Shown here in pieces: positions 8,610 to 19,000 of a stretch of DNA of 64,000 nt (the stretch's first letter is position 1; the number at the start of each line of letters is the position of its first letter). This DNA is from Williamsia deligens. GTDB taxonomy: Bacteria; Actinomycetota; Actinomycetes; Mycobacteriales; Mycobacteriaceae. Below the pieces are notes generated by a model, which worked only from the letters and a program-made list of their open reading frames with translations, was not told where the DNA came from and ran no database searches. The stretch lies in assembly GCF_024171765.1 (NCBI RefSeq), contig NZ_JAMTCI010000001.1, positions 310,001 through 374,000 of the forward strand. The letters run 5' to 3'. Position numbers and translations under genes: made by a program.

Positions 8610-10082
8610 ATGCACCTGCCCGACATCCCCGGTCACCGCGCCATGCAGGACCCCGACGCGGTCATGGTCACCGACGACACGACCGCCTACACCGCCGCAG
8701 GGTTCGACACGGCGGTGGTCCGGGCCGCACGCGTTCTCGCCGCGGCCGGCCTCACGCGAGGAACCGTCGCGGCCGTCGTGTTGCCGAACACCGCGGACCT
8801 GGTGATCGCACTGTTCGCGGCCTGGCGTCTCGGCGCGGCCGCCACGCCGGTGAACCCCGCCCTGGGCAGGCACGAGATCGCCTATCAGCTGGCCGACTGT
8901 TCGTCACAGGTCGTGGTGACCATCCCGGAGCTGACAGCCGTGATGCCGCAGGGCCACCAGGTCGTGACCGATCTGCATGCCACCGCCGATCCTGGCGACC
9001 CCCTGGCGGGGTACGACGTGCTCGCCGATGCCGATGACCTGGCGTTGCTGATCTACACCAGCGGGACGACGGGCAAGCCCAAGGGCGTGATGCTCGACCA
9101 TGCGAACCTGACCGCGATGGTGGACTCGAGCATCGCCGAGATGTCGATGGACTCCACCGCGCACAGTCTGTTGATCCTGCCGCTGTTCCACGTCAACGGC
9201 ATCGTCGCCGGTGTCATGTCCGCACTCGCGGCCGGGGGCCAGACCACGATCGCCGGCCGTTTCGATCCGCTCACATTGTTCGACCGGGTCGAGGCGGCGC
9301 GGCCCACCTACTTCTCGGCCGTGCCGGCGATCTACGCGATGCTGGTCGACCTTCCCGAGACGGTCGCACCGGACACCTCGTCGCTGCGGTACGTCATCTG
9401 CGGGGCGGCTCCGGCGAGCCCGGAGTTGTTGCGGCGGTTCGAGACCCGCTACGGCGTGCCGGTCATCGAAGGGTACGGACTGTCGGAGGGGACGTGTGCG
9501 TCCACGCTGAACCCGGTCGACGGGCCGCGTAAGCCGGGCACCGTGGGACGCGCGATGCCCGGCCAGACGGTCCGCATCGTCGACACCGACGGGCAGACGA
9601 TCACCGACGGGCGGCCCGGCGAGGTCCTCATCCAGGGTCCGACCGTGTTGCGCGGCTACCTCGGTCGTCCCGAGGAGACCGCGACGACGCTCGTCGACGG
9701 CTGGCTGCACACCGGCGACGTCGGACAGCTCGACGAGGACGGGTATCTCACCCTCGTCGACCGGTCCAAGGACATGATCATCCGCAACGGAGAGAACATC
9801 TACCCCCGCGAGATCGAGTCCGTCGTGTACCGACTCGACGGCGTGCGGGAGGCCGCGGTGGTCGGCCGGCCGCATCCGACGCGCGGGGAAGAGCCGGTCC
9901 TGTTCGTCTCGCTCAACCGCGAGTCGGACCTCTCGGACGAGGTCATCGACGAGCACATCGCCGAGCACCTCGCCAAGTACAAACGCCCGGTGACGATCAC
10001 GACCGTCGACGACATCCCCAAGAACCCCGTCGGCAAGATCGACAAACCGTCGCTGCGGCGCCAGGTCGCACCCGTCTCCTGA
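8610..10082 (+). CDS. AMP-dependent acyl-CoA synthetase (FadD-like)
   Basis: 490-residue ANL-superfamily ligase that activates a carboxylic acid to acyl-AMP and then acyl-CoA. Seen: P-loop LLIYTSGTTGKPKGV (about residues 147-161), A5 motif region IEGYGLSEGT, A7-A8 GWLHTGDVGQLDEDGYL and DRSKDMIIRNGENIYPREIE, and the catalytic Lys near the end in NPVGKIDKPSLRR. The ATG at 8610 was chosen for GGAGA five bases upstream; in-frame GTGs at 8571 and 8577 are alternatives. First gene of an apparent operon with the DUF3556 protein (36-bp gap) and the FAD oxidoreductase. The substrate chain is not predictable. Confidence 0.92.
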   Translation: MHLPDIPGHRAMQDPDAVMVTDDTTAYTAAGFDTAVVRAARVLAAAGLTRGTVAAVVLPNTADLVIALFAAWRLGAAATPVNPALGRHEIAYQLADCSSQVVVTIPELTAVMPQGHQVVTDLHATADPGDPLAGYDVLADADDLALLIYTSGTTGKPKGVMLDHANLTAMVDSSIAEMSMDSTAHSLLILPLFHVNGIVAGVMSALAAGGQTTIAGRFDPLTLFDRVEAARPTYFSAVPAIYAMLVDLPETVAPDTSSLRYVICGAAPASPELLRRFETRYGVPVIEGYGLSEGTCASTLNPVDGPRKPGTVGRAMPGQTVRIVDTDGQTITDGRPGEVLIQGPTVLRGYLGRPEETATTLVDGWLHTGDVGQLDEDGYLTLVDRSKDMIIRNGENIYPREIESVVYRLDGVREAAVVGRPHPTRGEEPVLFVSLNRESDLSDEVIDEHIAEHLAKYKRPVTITTVDDIPKNPVGKIDKPSLRRQVAPVS

Positions 10083-10117
10083 TCCTGCTCGATCCCGCCC
10101 GAGATGAAGGACGTCCC

Positions 10118-11899
10118 ATGGGCCTGCTCTCACCCACGCTTCCCGCGATCGACCTCGCCGAGTGGCGCCGCCTCCCTCACCTCGACCGCGTCAGGCTGCA
10201 GGTGCAGCACTGGGGTGAGTACGGTTTCGGCACGCCCGCAGGCGCGTACCTGTTCTACGTCGTGAAGATGGCGGCGTACCTCCTGATCCCACTGGCGGTC
10301 ATCATCGCCACCACCCCGGGTGTCGGCGGGTGGGGACAGATCGGGCACTGGTGGACCGAGCCGATCGTCTACCAGAAGTTCGTCATGTTCACCGTGCTGT
10401 TCGAGGTGCTCGGATTCGGTTGCGGCTCCGGCCCTCTGACGATGCGGTTCTTCCCGCCGGTGGGCGGCTTCACCTACTGGCTGCGGCCCGGGACGATCCG
10501 TCTCGCACCGTGGCCGACGAAGGTGCCGCTCACCGGAGGGGACACCCGCACCGCCACCGACGTGGCGCTGTACGCCGCGCTGCTCGTGACCCTAGGCTGG
10601 TCACTGGTGTCCGACGGGGTCAGCGGCGGCCCCGGTGTCGCCGGGATCATGAACTGGGCGTTCCCACTCCCGACGGTCGCTCTGCTCGGCGTGCTGGGTC
10701 TGCGGGACAAGGCCATCTTCCTCGCAGCGCGCTCGGATCAGTACTTCCTGATGATCGTCGCGTTCCTGTTCCCGTTCGTGGACATGATCATCGCTCTGAA
10801 GCTGATCATGATCGCGGTCTGGTGGGGTGCGGCGACCTCGAAGATCAACCACCACTTCCCGTTCGTGGTGGCCGTGATGATCTCCAACAGCCCCCTCATC
10901 CGCAGCACCCGCCTCAAGCGCAAGCTCTACCGCGACTTCCCCGAGGACATGCGGCCCTCGACCTTCGCGAAGTTCACCGCGCACCAGGGGACCGTCGTGG
11001 AATTCCTGCTGCCGGCGATCCTCCTGTTCTCGACGAACACCGTCCTGACGACCGTGGTGCTGATCGGGTTCACGATCTTCCACCTGTTCATCATCTCGAC
11101 GTTCCCGGCGGGAGTCCCACTGGAGTGGAACGTCTTCGTCATCCTCGGTGCGTGGTTCCTGTTCGGGCACTACACGAACGCCGAGTACGCCGTCTGGGAC
11201 GCCACCACCGTGTGGCCGTTCGTCATCGCCGCGCTGCTCGTGGCGGGGATCGTCGTCGGCGGGTTCCGGCCGCAGTGGGTGTCGTTCCTCCTCGGCATGC
11301 GCTACTACGCCGGGAACTGGGCCACCGACACGTGGATCCTCAAGCCCGGCATCGAGGAGCGCATGCAGGCCGAGATCACCAAGTCCGCGCCGATGACCAA
11401 GATGCAGCTGCTCAAGCTGTACGACGACGACACCAGCGAGTTCATGATGCAGAAGTTCTCCGCCTGGCGCTCGATGCACAGCCACGGACGCGCCCACATG
11501 GGTCTGATCTCCCATGCGGTCGCGAACCGCGAGAACCACGTCATCCGCGAGGGCGAGTTCATGGCCGGGTCCCTGCTCGGGTGGAATTTCGGTGAGGGAC
11601 ACCTGCACAACGAGCAACTCCTCGCCGCCGTGCACAACCGCCTGCACCTGGCCCCAGGCGATCTGATGGCCGTGATGATCGAGGGTCAGCCGTTCCACCG
11701 CGGCACGCAGAGTTATCGGATCGTCGACGCCGCGGCGGGTCTCGTCGAAGAGGGCACCGTGTCCGTCTCGGACACCATCGCCCGACAACCGTGGCTCGAC
11801 GAGAGCGCCGACATCCCTGCGTCGGTGACGCGTCGTGTCACGAGCATCAGCGCGAGCGGCTCCGACCCGTCGGGCCGAGGCGCAGCGGGCGCCCGGTGA
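10118..11899 (+). CDS. DUF3556 transmembrane protein
   Basis: 593-residue multi-pass membrane protein of the actinobacterial DUF3556 family, function unknown. Seen: an N-terminal soluble stretch, about nine hydrophobic segments between residues 45 and 400 (for example YFLMIVAFLFPFVDMIIAL and WNVFVILGAWFLFGHYTN), then a soluble C-terminal half rich in His and Met (WRSMHSHGRAHMGLISHAVA, GEGHLHNEQLL). The ATG has AAGGA six bases upstream. It sits between an acyl-CoA synthetase and an FAD oxidoreductase, with its stop overlapping the latter's GTG start, so the three probably act together on a lipid-like substrate at the membrane. The conserved His-rich tail could bind a metal; that is inference. 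Confidence 0.85.
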   Translation: MGLLSPTLPAIDLAEWRRLPHLDRVRLQVQHWGEYGFGTPAGAYLFYVVKMAAYLLIPLAVIIATTPGVGGWGQIGHWWTEPIVYQKFVMFTVLFEVLGFGCGSGPLTMRFFPPVGGFTYWLRPGTIRLAPWPTKVPLTGGDTRTATDVALYAALLVTLGWSLVSDGVSGGPGVAGIMNWAFPLPTVALLGVLGLRDKAIFLAARSDQYFLMIVAFLFPFVDMIIALKLIMIAVWWGAATSKINHHFPFVVAVMISNSPLIRSTRLKRKLYRDFPEDMRPSTFAKFTAHQGTVVEFLLPAILLFSTNTVLTTVVLIGFTIFHLFIISTFPAGVPLEWNVFVILGAWFLFGHYTNAEYAVWDATTVWPFVIAALLVAGIVVGGFRPQWVSFLLGMRYYAGNWATDTWILKPGIEERMQAEITKSAPMTKMQLLKLYDDDTSEFMMQKFSAWRSMHSHGRAHMGLISHAVANRENHVIREGEFMAGSLLGWNFGEGHLHNEQLLAAVHNRLHLAPGDLMAVMIEGQPFHRGTQSYRIVDAAAGLVEEGTVSVSDTIARQPWLDESADIPASVTRRVTSISASGSDPSGRGAAGAR

Positions 11900-13311
11900 C
11901 GACGGCGACGGTCGTCGGGTCCGGACCGAACGGGCTCGCGGCAGCCGTCACCCTCGCCCGAGCGGGTGTGTCGGTCACGGTCCTGGAGATGGCGGACCGT
12001 ATCGGGGGCGGCACGCGCACTTCGGAACTGACGGTGCCGGGTGTCCTGCACGACGACTGCTCCGCGGTCCACCCCATGGGCGCAGCGTCGGCGTTCTTCC
12101 GGTCGGCGGGCCTCGAGCAGTACGGCCTGCGATGGTTGAGTGCGCCGATCGACGTCGTCCACCCTCTCGACGGCCGGCGGGCCGGGATCCTGCACACCTC
12201 ACTGGTCGACACCGCGACCGGTCTGGGCCCGGACGGCGCCCGGTGGCGACGCGTGTTCGCTCCGCTCACCGAGTCGTTCGACAAGCTCGCCGCGGAGTTC
12301 TTCCAACCGATCACCCACATCCCGCGACACATGGTGTCGATGGCGTGGTTCGGGCCGACGGCCCTGTCCCCGGCGACGCTCACCGCATCGCGGTTCCGCA
12401 CCGACGAGGCCAGAGCACTGTTCGGCGGCGTGGCCGCACACGCGGTGTACCCGTTGACCCGACCCACGACGTCGGCGATCGGCGCGATGATGATCGCGGC
12501 GGGACACAACCACGGGTGGCCGGTCGCCGAGGGCGGCTCGCAGGCGATCACCACCGCGATGGCGACACTGCTCGCCGATCTCGGGGGCACCGTGCACACC
12601 GGTGTCCGTGTCACGCGACTCGACGAGGTCGTCGGCGACGACATCGTCATGCTCGACCTCTCCCCCACCGCTGTCGCCGACCTCGCCGGCGATCGACTGC
12701 CGTCACGGGTCGAGCGCGCATACCGCCGATACCGGTACGGCCCGGGGGCGTTCAAGCTCGACATCGCTGTCGACGGCGGGATCCCCTGGGCCACCGAGGC
12801 GGCATGCTCTGCCGGGACCGTGCACGTCTGCGGCTCGTTCGAGCAGGTCGTCGCAGCTGAGCGCGACGTGCACCGGGGCATCATGCCGCAGCGTCCCTTC
12901 GTGCTCCTCGCACAGCAGTACCTCGCCGACCCGTCGCGGTCTGCGGGGTCGATCCATCCGATCTGGGCCTACGCGCACACCCCCCACGGCTACACCGGCG
13001 ACGCGACAGAGCTGATCCTGGAGCAGATCGAGCGTTTCGCACCGGGATTCCGCGAGCGGATCGTGGCGATCCACTCCCGCACCCCGACCGAGATGCCTTC
13101 CTACAACCCGAACTACGTCGGCGGTGACATCATCACCGGCCTGAACTCGCCCCGCCAGGTCCTGATGCGACCGCGTGCGGCGTTCGACCCGTACACGACA
13201 GGAATCGACGGCGTCTACATCTGTTCTGCAGCAACCCCTCCCGGTGGCGGCGTCCATGGCATGAACGGCCACAACGCCGCCGTGAGCGCACTGCGGCGCG
13301 TCGCCGCGTGA
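11896..13311 (+). CDS. FAD-dependent oxidoreductase, phytoene-dehydrogenase-like
   Basis: 471-residue flavoprotein of the amine-oxidase/phytoene-desaturase type. Seen: N-terminal dinucleotide-binding motif VVGSGPNGLAAAVTLARAG followed by an acidic strand end and RIGGGTRTSE, a central variable substrate domain, and the C-terminal FAD-binding stretch GVYICSAATPPGGGVHGMNG. The GTG at 11896 overlaps the stop of DUF3556 (GTGA), so it is the third gene of that operon. Expected to desaturate or oxidise a hydrophobic substrate. The products could be retinoid- or fatty-acid-related, but the sequence does not settle this. Confidence 0.9.
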   Translation: MTTATVVGSGPNGLAAAVTLARAGVSVTVLEMADRIGGGTRTSELTVPGVLHDDCSAVHPMGAASAFFRSAGLEQYGLRWLSAPIDVVHPLDGRRAGILHTSLVDTATGLGPDGARWRRVFAPLTESFDKLAAEFFQPITHIPRHMVSMAWFGPTALSPATLTASRFRTDEARALFGGVAAHAVYPLTRPTTSAIGAMMIAAGHNHGWPVAEGGSQAITTAMATLLADLGGTVHTGVRVTRLDEVVGDDIVMLDLSPTAVADLAGDRLPSRVERAYRRYRYGPGAFKLDIAVDGGIPWATEAACSAGTVHVCGSFEQVVAAERDVHRGIMPQRPFVLLAQQYLADPSRSAGSIHPIWAYAHTPHGYTGDATELILEQIERFAPGFRERIVAIHSRTPTEMPSYNPNYVGGDIITGLNSPRQVLMRPRAAFDPYTTGIDGVYICSAATPPGGGVHGMNGHNAAVSALRRVAA

Positions 13312-13337
13312 ATCCGCGTGCGACGCCGACAGTCCCG

Positions 13338-14141
13338 TCAGTTCTTGAACGGGTTGAACGTCTTGCCCAACACGTAGCCGAGTCGCGTGGGGATCGGCCC
13401 CGCTGCGGCGGCCGTGATCTTGTTGACCGTCCCGGGAACGCACACGGGTTTGCCGGCCTCGACCGCGTCCCACCCCTCACGGACCACGTCCTCGGCCGAC
13501 TGCCAGAGCAGGCCCGGGAGCTTCGTCGACGCCGCGTCGCGGGTGCCCATGACGTCGTGGAACTCGCTGTGGGTGAACCCGGGACACAGCGCGGTGACGT
13601 GGATCCCGTCGGGCTTGAGCTCCATGTCGAGAGCCTGGGACATGGTGAGCACATAGGACTTGATCGCGGTGTACAGCAGACTCGCGGCCGGAGGCAGGAG
13701 CGCCGCCAGCGACGACACGTTGACGATCCGGCCGTACTGCCGTTCCTTCATCCCCGGGACGACGAGGTGGGCCAGCTCGGTCACCGCGGTGACCATCACC
13801 TGGATCTCACGTGCCAGGTCCTCGAAGGGCGTCTCGGCGAAGCTGCCGTTGCCGGAGAACCCCGCGTTGTTGATCAGGATGTCGATGTCGATACCCTGAG
13901 ATGCGCACTGCTCGAGTATGTTCCGTGGACCTCCGACGTCGTTCAGGTCCGCGGCGATCACGGTCGCGGTGACACCGTGGTCGCGGGTGAGCTCCTCGGC
14001 GAGCGTCACCAACCGGTCTTCTCGACGTGCCACCAGGACGACATTCGTCTGCTGCGCGGCCAGATGCCGTGCGAACGCCGCACCGATCCCGGCCGACGCA
14101 CCCGTCACCACAGCGGTTCTCGATCCGGTCGACGCAGTCAT
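13338..14141 (-). CDS. short-chain dehydrogenase/reductase
   Basis: 267-residue classical SDR. Seen: cofactor motif GASAGIGAAF (about 13-22) followed by Arg at the NADP-type position (ARREDR), NNAG, catalytic Ser in NVSSLAALLP, and the YTAIK catalytic Tyr-Lys pair, so the active site is intact. The C-terminal extension (about 235-267, TVNKITAAAAGPIPTRLGYV) resembles membrane-associated lipid SDRs. A TCTTGA-N7-TCAAGA operator lies 52 bp upstream of the start, the same site as in front of the TetR gene at 6563, which suggests shared control. Convergent with the FAD oxidoreductase, with only a 26-bp gap. Confidence 0.9.
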   Translation of the reverse strand: MTASTGSRTAVVTGASAGIGAAFARHLAAQQTNVVLVARREDRLVTLAEELTRDHGVTATVIAADLNDVGGPRNILEQCASQGIDIDILINNAGFSGNGSFAETPFEDLAREIQVMVTAVTELAHLVVPGMKERQYGRIVNVSSLAALLPPAASLLYTAIKSYVLTMSQALDMELKPDGIHVTALCPGFTHSEFHDVMGTRDAASTKLPGLLWQSAEDVVREGWDAVEAGKPVCVPGTVNKITAAAAGPIPTRLGYVLGKTFNPFKN

Positions 14142-14192
14142 GGTCCTGGCCCTCGTTCCGACGTGGTGGTGAGACGCCGCCACGCTAACAGC

Positions 14193-14211
14193 TTCTTGAT
14201 CGACACTCAAG
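14193..14211. promoter_or_regulatory. third copy of the TCTTGW-N7-WCAAGA operator
   Basis: TCTTGATCGACACTCAAGA, perfect outer arms; with flanking bases the inverted repeat is CTTCTTGA-N7-TCAAGAAG (14192-14214). Placed 52 bp upstream of the SDR start. It matches the two sites at 6501-6519 and 6532-6550, so the TetR at 6563 probably regulates this SDR too. Confidence 0.65.
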
Positions 14212-14283
14212 AAGGTGCGCGCCGAGGGTTTTCTCACCCCCAAGGCCTTCGTGGGTGGGCACCGCCTCGCCGGTGAGGTCCCG

Positions 14284-15237
14284 CTACTGACCGACCTTGT
14301 CGGACGCGGCGGTGAGGGTGTCGATCTCCTCGGCACTCAGCCGGAGCGACGTCGCCGACAGCAGGCTGGGCAGCTGATCGAGCCGGCTGACGCTCGCGAT
14401 CGGTGCGACGATGCCGGGTCGGGTCAGCAACCAGGCCAGGGCCACGGTGGCGATGGACGTCTCGTGGGCCGTCGCGATCTCGTCGAGGGCGTCGACCACC
14501 TCGAGACCGGCGTCGCTGAAGTAGCCCTGCGTGAGCTTCTCGCGCGGTGTGTCGGCGAGATCCTCTCGCGTCCGGTACTTCCCGGTGAGGAACCCCGACG
14601 CGAGGGCGAAGTACGGGAAGACACCGAGGTCGTGCTGGTCGGCGAGATCGCGCAGGGCCGGCTCGTACGTGCGCCGGTGGACGAGGTTGTAGTGCGGCTG
14701 CAGCGCGATCGGCCGATCGAAGCCCTCGCGCTCCGCGATGGCGAACCACTCCTCGATGCGCTCCGGTGAGAAGTTGGAGATGCCGACGTGACGCACCTTG
14801 CCGGACCGGATCAGAGCGTCGAACGCCGCGAGCGACTCCACCAACGGTGTGCCGTCGTCCGGGCGGTCGAAGTGCGCGTAATAGAGGTCGATGTGATCGG
14901 TCTGCAGACGCTGCAGGGACGCATCGGCCGCAGCACGGATGGTGTCCGGTGCGAGACCCAGGAAGTCAGGGTGTTGGCTGACCTTGGTGGCGATGACGAC
15001 GTCGTCGCGGTTTCCCCTGGCAGCCAACCAGGTTCCGAGGACCGTCTCGGACTCCCCACCCGAGTTGCCCGGGGCGAACGCCGAGTACGAATCCGCGGTG
15101 TCGACAGCGTTGCCGCCACCCTTGACGAAGGCGTCCAGGATCGAGTGCGACGCCTGCTCGTCGCTCGTCCACCCGAAGGTGTTCGCGCCGAGCATCAGCG
15201 GGAAGACGTCGAGGTCTGAACTACCGATCGTTGCCAT
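14284..15237 (-). CDS. aldo/keto reductase
   Basis: 317-residue NADPH-type aldo/keto reductase of the AKR11/12-like group. Seen: (beta/alpha)8 landmarks with the catalytic tetrad Asp and Tyr in NAVDTADSYSAF, Lys in VIATKVSQHPDF and His in DLYYAHFDRPDDGTP; the phosphate-binding C-terminal part is GIVAPIASVSRLDQL. Three bp downstream of the small membrane-protein gene on the same strand, so co-transcribed with it. Substrate unknown. The gap of 142 bp to the downstream SDR holds that gene's own operator, so the SDR is not simply part of this operon. Confidence 0.92.
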   Translation of the reverse strand: MATIGSSDLDVFPLMLGANTFGWTSDEQASHSILDAFVKGGGNAVDTADSYSAFAPGNSGGESETVLGTWLAARGNRDDVVIATKVSQHPDFLGLAPDTIRAAADASLQRLQTDHIDLYYAHFDRPDDGTPLVESLAAFDALIRSGKVRHVGISNFSPERIEEWFAIAEREGFDRPIALQPHYNLVHRRTYEPALRDLADQHDLGVFPYFALASGFLTGKYRTREDLADTPREKLTQGYFSDAGLEVVDALDEIATAHETSIATVALAWLLTRPGIVAPIASVSRLDQLPSLLSATSLRLSAEEIDTLTAASDKVGQ

Positions 15238-15240
15238 GAC

Positions 15241-15855
15241 TCAGGACAACGTGGCGGTCGACTGGCCCATTCCCCGTGAGAGAACCCGCGCCGAGGTCCA
15301 CGTCACGAGAACAACCCCGATCGCGGCGAATTTCGTCAGAGCCGCCCGCCGAGCACGCCGGGCCGGTGTGTCACGGTCCGGGTGGCCGGCCAAGATCGTT
15401 GTCAGACTGACGCCTTCGACCGCGTCGGCCGCGACGGCCAGCCCGCACACCCATGGCCCGACCCGTCGGATCATCGTGGCCCACCGGTTTGCCGTGATCC
15501 GTCGTCGGGCGTCCTCGGTGAGCAGGACGAGCACCGCCCCATAGCTCGTCATGTAGCCGAAGTCCCAGGCGATCGACCGTCGGGCTGCCGCGCAGCCCTC
15601 GTCACCCCATCGGTCGAGAATCGCCGTCGCCCGCTCGCCGGACCCGGCCAACTCGAACGCGATGATCCCCGGACCACCGGTGCCGGCCATGGTCATCTCG
15701 AACCGGGCCATCCCCGCGGTCGCTGCCAGGAACACCGCACCCGCCGCCCAGGTCACACACCGCAGCTGCTGCCCATCGAGTGCGGTCCACGCCCTTCCCG
15801 ATCGCACCGTCAGAGACCCGGCAGCCGTGGTGTCGCGAACATGCATGTGACCCAT
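15241..15855 (-). CDS. hypothetical membrane protein
   Basis: 204-residue protein with no family I recognise. Seen: about four hydrophobic segments (CVTWAAGAVFLAATAGM near residue 35; a weaker one around the FGYMTSYGAVLVLL stretch near 105; GPWVCGLAVAADAVEGVSLT near 135; FAAIGVVLVTWTSARVL near 180). The ATG at 15855 was chosen because GAGGA lies five bases upstream; a GTG seven codons further up is possible. Three bp upstream of the aldo/keto reductase gene, and divergent from the nSTAND gene. Function unknown. Confidence 0.65.
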   Translation of the reverse strand: MGHMHVRDTTAAGSLTVRSGRAWTALDGQQLRCVTWAAGAVFLAATAGMARFEMTMAGTGGPGIIAFELAGSGERATAILDRWGDEGCAAARRSIAWDFGYMTSYGAVLVLLTEDARRRITANRWATMIRRVGPWVCGLAVAADAVEGVSLTTILAGHPDRDTPARRARRAALTKFAAIGVVLVTWTSARVLSRGMGQSTATLS

Positions 15856-15946
15856 GGTGGTCCTCACCGGGTCCACGTGGTGCCCGGCCGTGAGTTGAGC
15901 TACCGATTCTCCAGGTCAGCGCGGGTGCCCGGGACAGGGCACGCGG

Positions 15947-15976
15947 TGGACAACGGCGATCGGTTCGGGTGACAAT
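15947..15976 (+). promoter_or_regulatory. possible sigma-70-type promoter for the nSTAND gene
   Basis: TGGACA (15947-15952), 18 bp, GACAAT (15971-15976) in the gap ahead of the nSTAND gene. Good match to the consensus for a GC-rich genome, but not tested. Confidence 0.3.
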
Positions 15977-16074
15977 CGGCGCCGGGGAAGGCGGCGTGCG
16001 TGGGGATGCGCGCCGCGAAACATCACAGGGTCCCGGCGCGGTCGCACCGCCCGGGAACCGGCCAGGGGGGCCTC

Positions 16075-19000
16075 GTGTACGCAGATCTGCGTGCCCGTCC
16101 GCGTGTCGACGCGGCCGGCCAGTCCACGCACTCATCACCCGCCGACGATGCGGCCGGCACAGGGTCCGACGCGGTGGGGTCCGGGGCGGGCAGGAGTCCG
16201 TTCCGACCGCTGACACCGTTCACCGAGACCGACGCGGCGGTGTTCGACGGACGCACTGACCTGCGACGGCGTCTGCACCTGCGGGTTATCGCCGGCGAGG
16301 GCGTCGTCGTCCTGGTGGGGCCCTGTGGATCGGGCAAGACCTCCCTGCTGCGTGCCGGTCTGATCCCCGAGGTCCGTGCGACGGGACTGCGGACGCGGAC
16401 GTCGACGGTGGACGCGTCGACGGTGCTGCTCCGACCGGGTGAGGCGCCACTGGCCGCACTGGCCGAGGCGTTCGGCGTCGAGCGCGGTGCGCTGGACGAC
16501 GTCGCGACCGTCGCCGACAGCATCGCCGCGTCCGACACCGTCGGTGTCACCGGCGGACGCCACGGCGCCTGCCTGATCGTGGTCGACCACCTCGAGGACC
16601 TCTTCCGATGGTGCGCGGCGCGCGAACGCCGACTGGCCCTGCAACTCCTCGACGCGCTGGCCGCCGACGAGCGTTTCGCCGTCGTCGTGGGCCTGCGGGC
16701 CGAGTTCGCCGCCGACGCGCTGGGCGAGGCGACACTGGTGCCCGCGCTGGACCTGCGATCGGTCGTCCTGCTGCCGATGACGACGGCCGAGATCGTCGAG
16801 ACGGTCGATCTGCCGGCCCGCGTCGCCGGGGTACGCACGCAGGCCGGTCTCGGCGAGGCGATCGCCGCGGACCTCCCCGGTGTCGGCCCGCGGACACCGC
16901 CGCTCATCGCTCTGCAGGTGATGCTGGATCACCTGTGGCACACCCGCGTCGCCGACAGCGACGAACCCCTGACGGTGGAGGCCTACCGCGCCTCGGATCC
17001 CATAGCGGAGATCACCGCGGCCTCCGCGGACCGGGTGTGGATCCGGATGACGGACGGCGACAGGGAGACCGCGCGCATCGTTCTGCTCGCCGCGGCCGAC
17101 GGCGACGCCACCGCCCGCGACATGACGGTGTTGCTGCGGCGTCTCGCACGCCCCCACCTCGACCGCGTCGTCGCCCGGCTGATCGATGCCCACCTCATCC
17201 GCGTGTCCGACGGGCGCGTCGAGATCGCCCACGTCGCACTGACGACCGCCTGGCCCCGCCTCGCGGACTGGCTCGCGGACCGACACCTGCAGGCGCCGAT
17301 TCGTGACCGCGTCGTCGCCGATGCCGCCCGCTGGGCGCAGAACGGGCGACAGCGCGACGATCTCTACGACTCGAGCGCACTCCGCCGCGCCGACGACGCC
17401 GTCGAGCTCTTCGACGACCTCGGCGTGGACGCGACGACGTTCCTGCAGCGATCACGGGAACGGTTGTCGCTGCGTCGATCCCGTCGTCGCGTCGCGCTGG
17501 GTGCACTTGTCGTCATCGCGGTCGTGTCCCTGGTGTCTGCCGTGGTGGTCGCCGTGTCATTGGTGCACTCGCAGGACGCCCGGACCCAGTCGCGACTCGC
17601 TGCGCTGATCGCGACGTCCGCCGCCGACGCCACGTCCGACCCGTCCGCGTCCGCCGACGCCGCCCGTGCGGCATACGCGGCCGATCCGAACGACCCCCGC
17701 GCCGAGCAGGCGGTCCTCGCGACACAGACACTGCCGCTGGGCCGCGCGCTGGGCACCGGGCCGACACGCGCCGTCGCCACGGCACCGGCCGGAACCGACG
17801 GGCAGTCGGTCGTCGTCGGAGCCGACGGGCAGTCGGTCGTCGTCGCAGCCGACGGGTCGCTGGCCGTCGTCGACCGCGAGGGTTCTGTCGGTCCCGGCAC
17901 CGACGCCGGTGTCGCCGCCGGGGCCCAGACGGTCGCCGTCACCGCGGGCGGCGTCGTGCTCGTCGTCGACGACACCGGGTCGATACGCCTGTGGCGCATG
18001 TCCTCCGGCTCCGCCCTCATCCCGGTCGCCGCGGTTCCGGCCATTACCGGCGGGCGTGCTGTCGCCGCGGTCGCACTTCCCGGACGTCCGCAGATCGCGG
18101 TCGCCGACGGCGTCGGCGCCTCCGGGCGCGTGAGGATCGTCGACGTCGGCGATCCGGCGAAACCGGTTGTGTCCTCGACGATCCCGCTGGTCTCGACACC
18201 CACCGCAGTGGCCACCACACCGTCCGGGGTCGTCGTCGGTGACGCCTCCGGCGGCGTCACCGTGGTCGATCCCCGCGGCGGCGACGTCGTCGGGTCCCTG
18301 CCGCGTCGCACCGGCGCCGTGACCGCACTGGCCGCGACGGCCGGCTCGGTGGCCGTCGCCGACTCCGACGGTCACGTCGGCGTCGTCCCGATCGGCACCG
18401 ACGGACTCGCCACGGGCCCCGACGCCGACGTCACCTCCGTCCGGGGTCGCGTCGACGGCCTGTCGTTCTCCCCGACCGGACCCGGGCGTCCCGCCCCACT
18501 CCTGGCCGTCACCGGCGCCGGCGTCACCGACATCGTCGACCCCGCACGGCCGTCCGCGCCCCGCCCTCTCATCGCGCCGCTCCGCAGCCCCGACGGCGTG
18601 GCTGCCGCCCGGTTCACCGGTGAGCGCTCCCTGGTCAGCGCCGGCCCCGGTGGCGCCCGGGTGTGGTCGTTGCCCGCAGGGATCGTTCCCGGCGGCTTCG
18701 GGCTCGCCGTCGCGCCGTCGTGTTCGGCCGTTCGTGCGATGTGCGCGGTCGCCCACGCAGGCGGACCCGTGCAGGTGGTCGACGTGCGTGACCCCGACGC
18801 GCCGGTGGTGGCCGGGATGATCGACGCGCCTGACCATTTCGACGGTGCGGCCATGGCGCCCGACGGACTCTGGATGATGACCGTCGACGCCGCGCACCGC
18901 GCGCAACTCTGGGACACCCGCTCGTTCGCCACCCCGATCGCCGTGGGAGCCCCGGTCTCGCTGGGCACCGGACCCGTCGACGTCCTCGCCTTCTCGCCCA

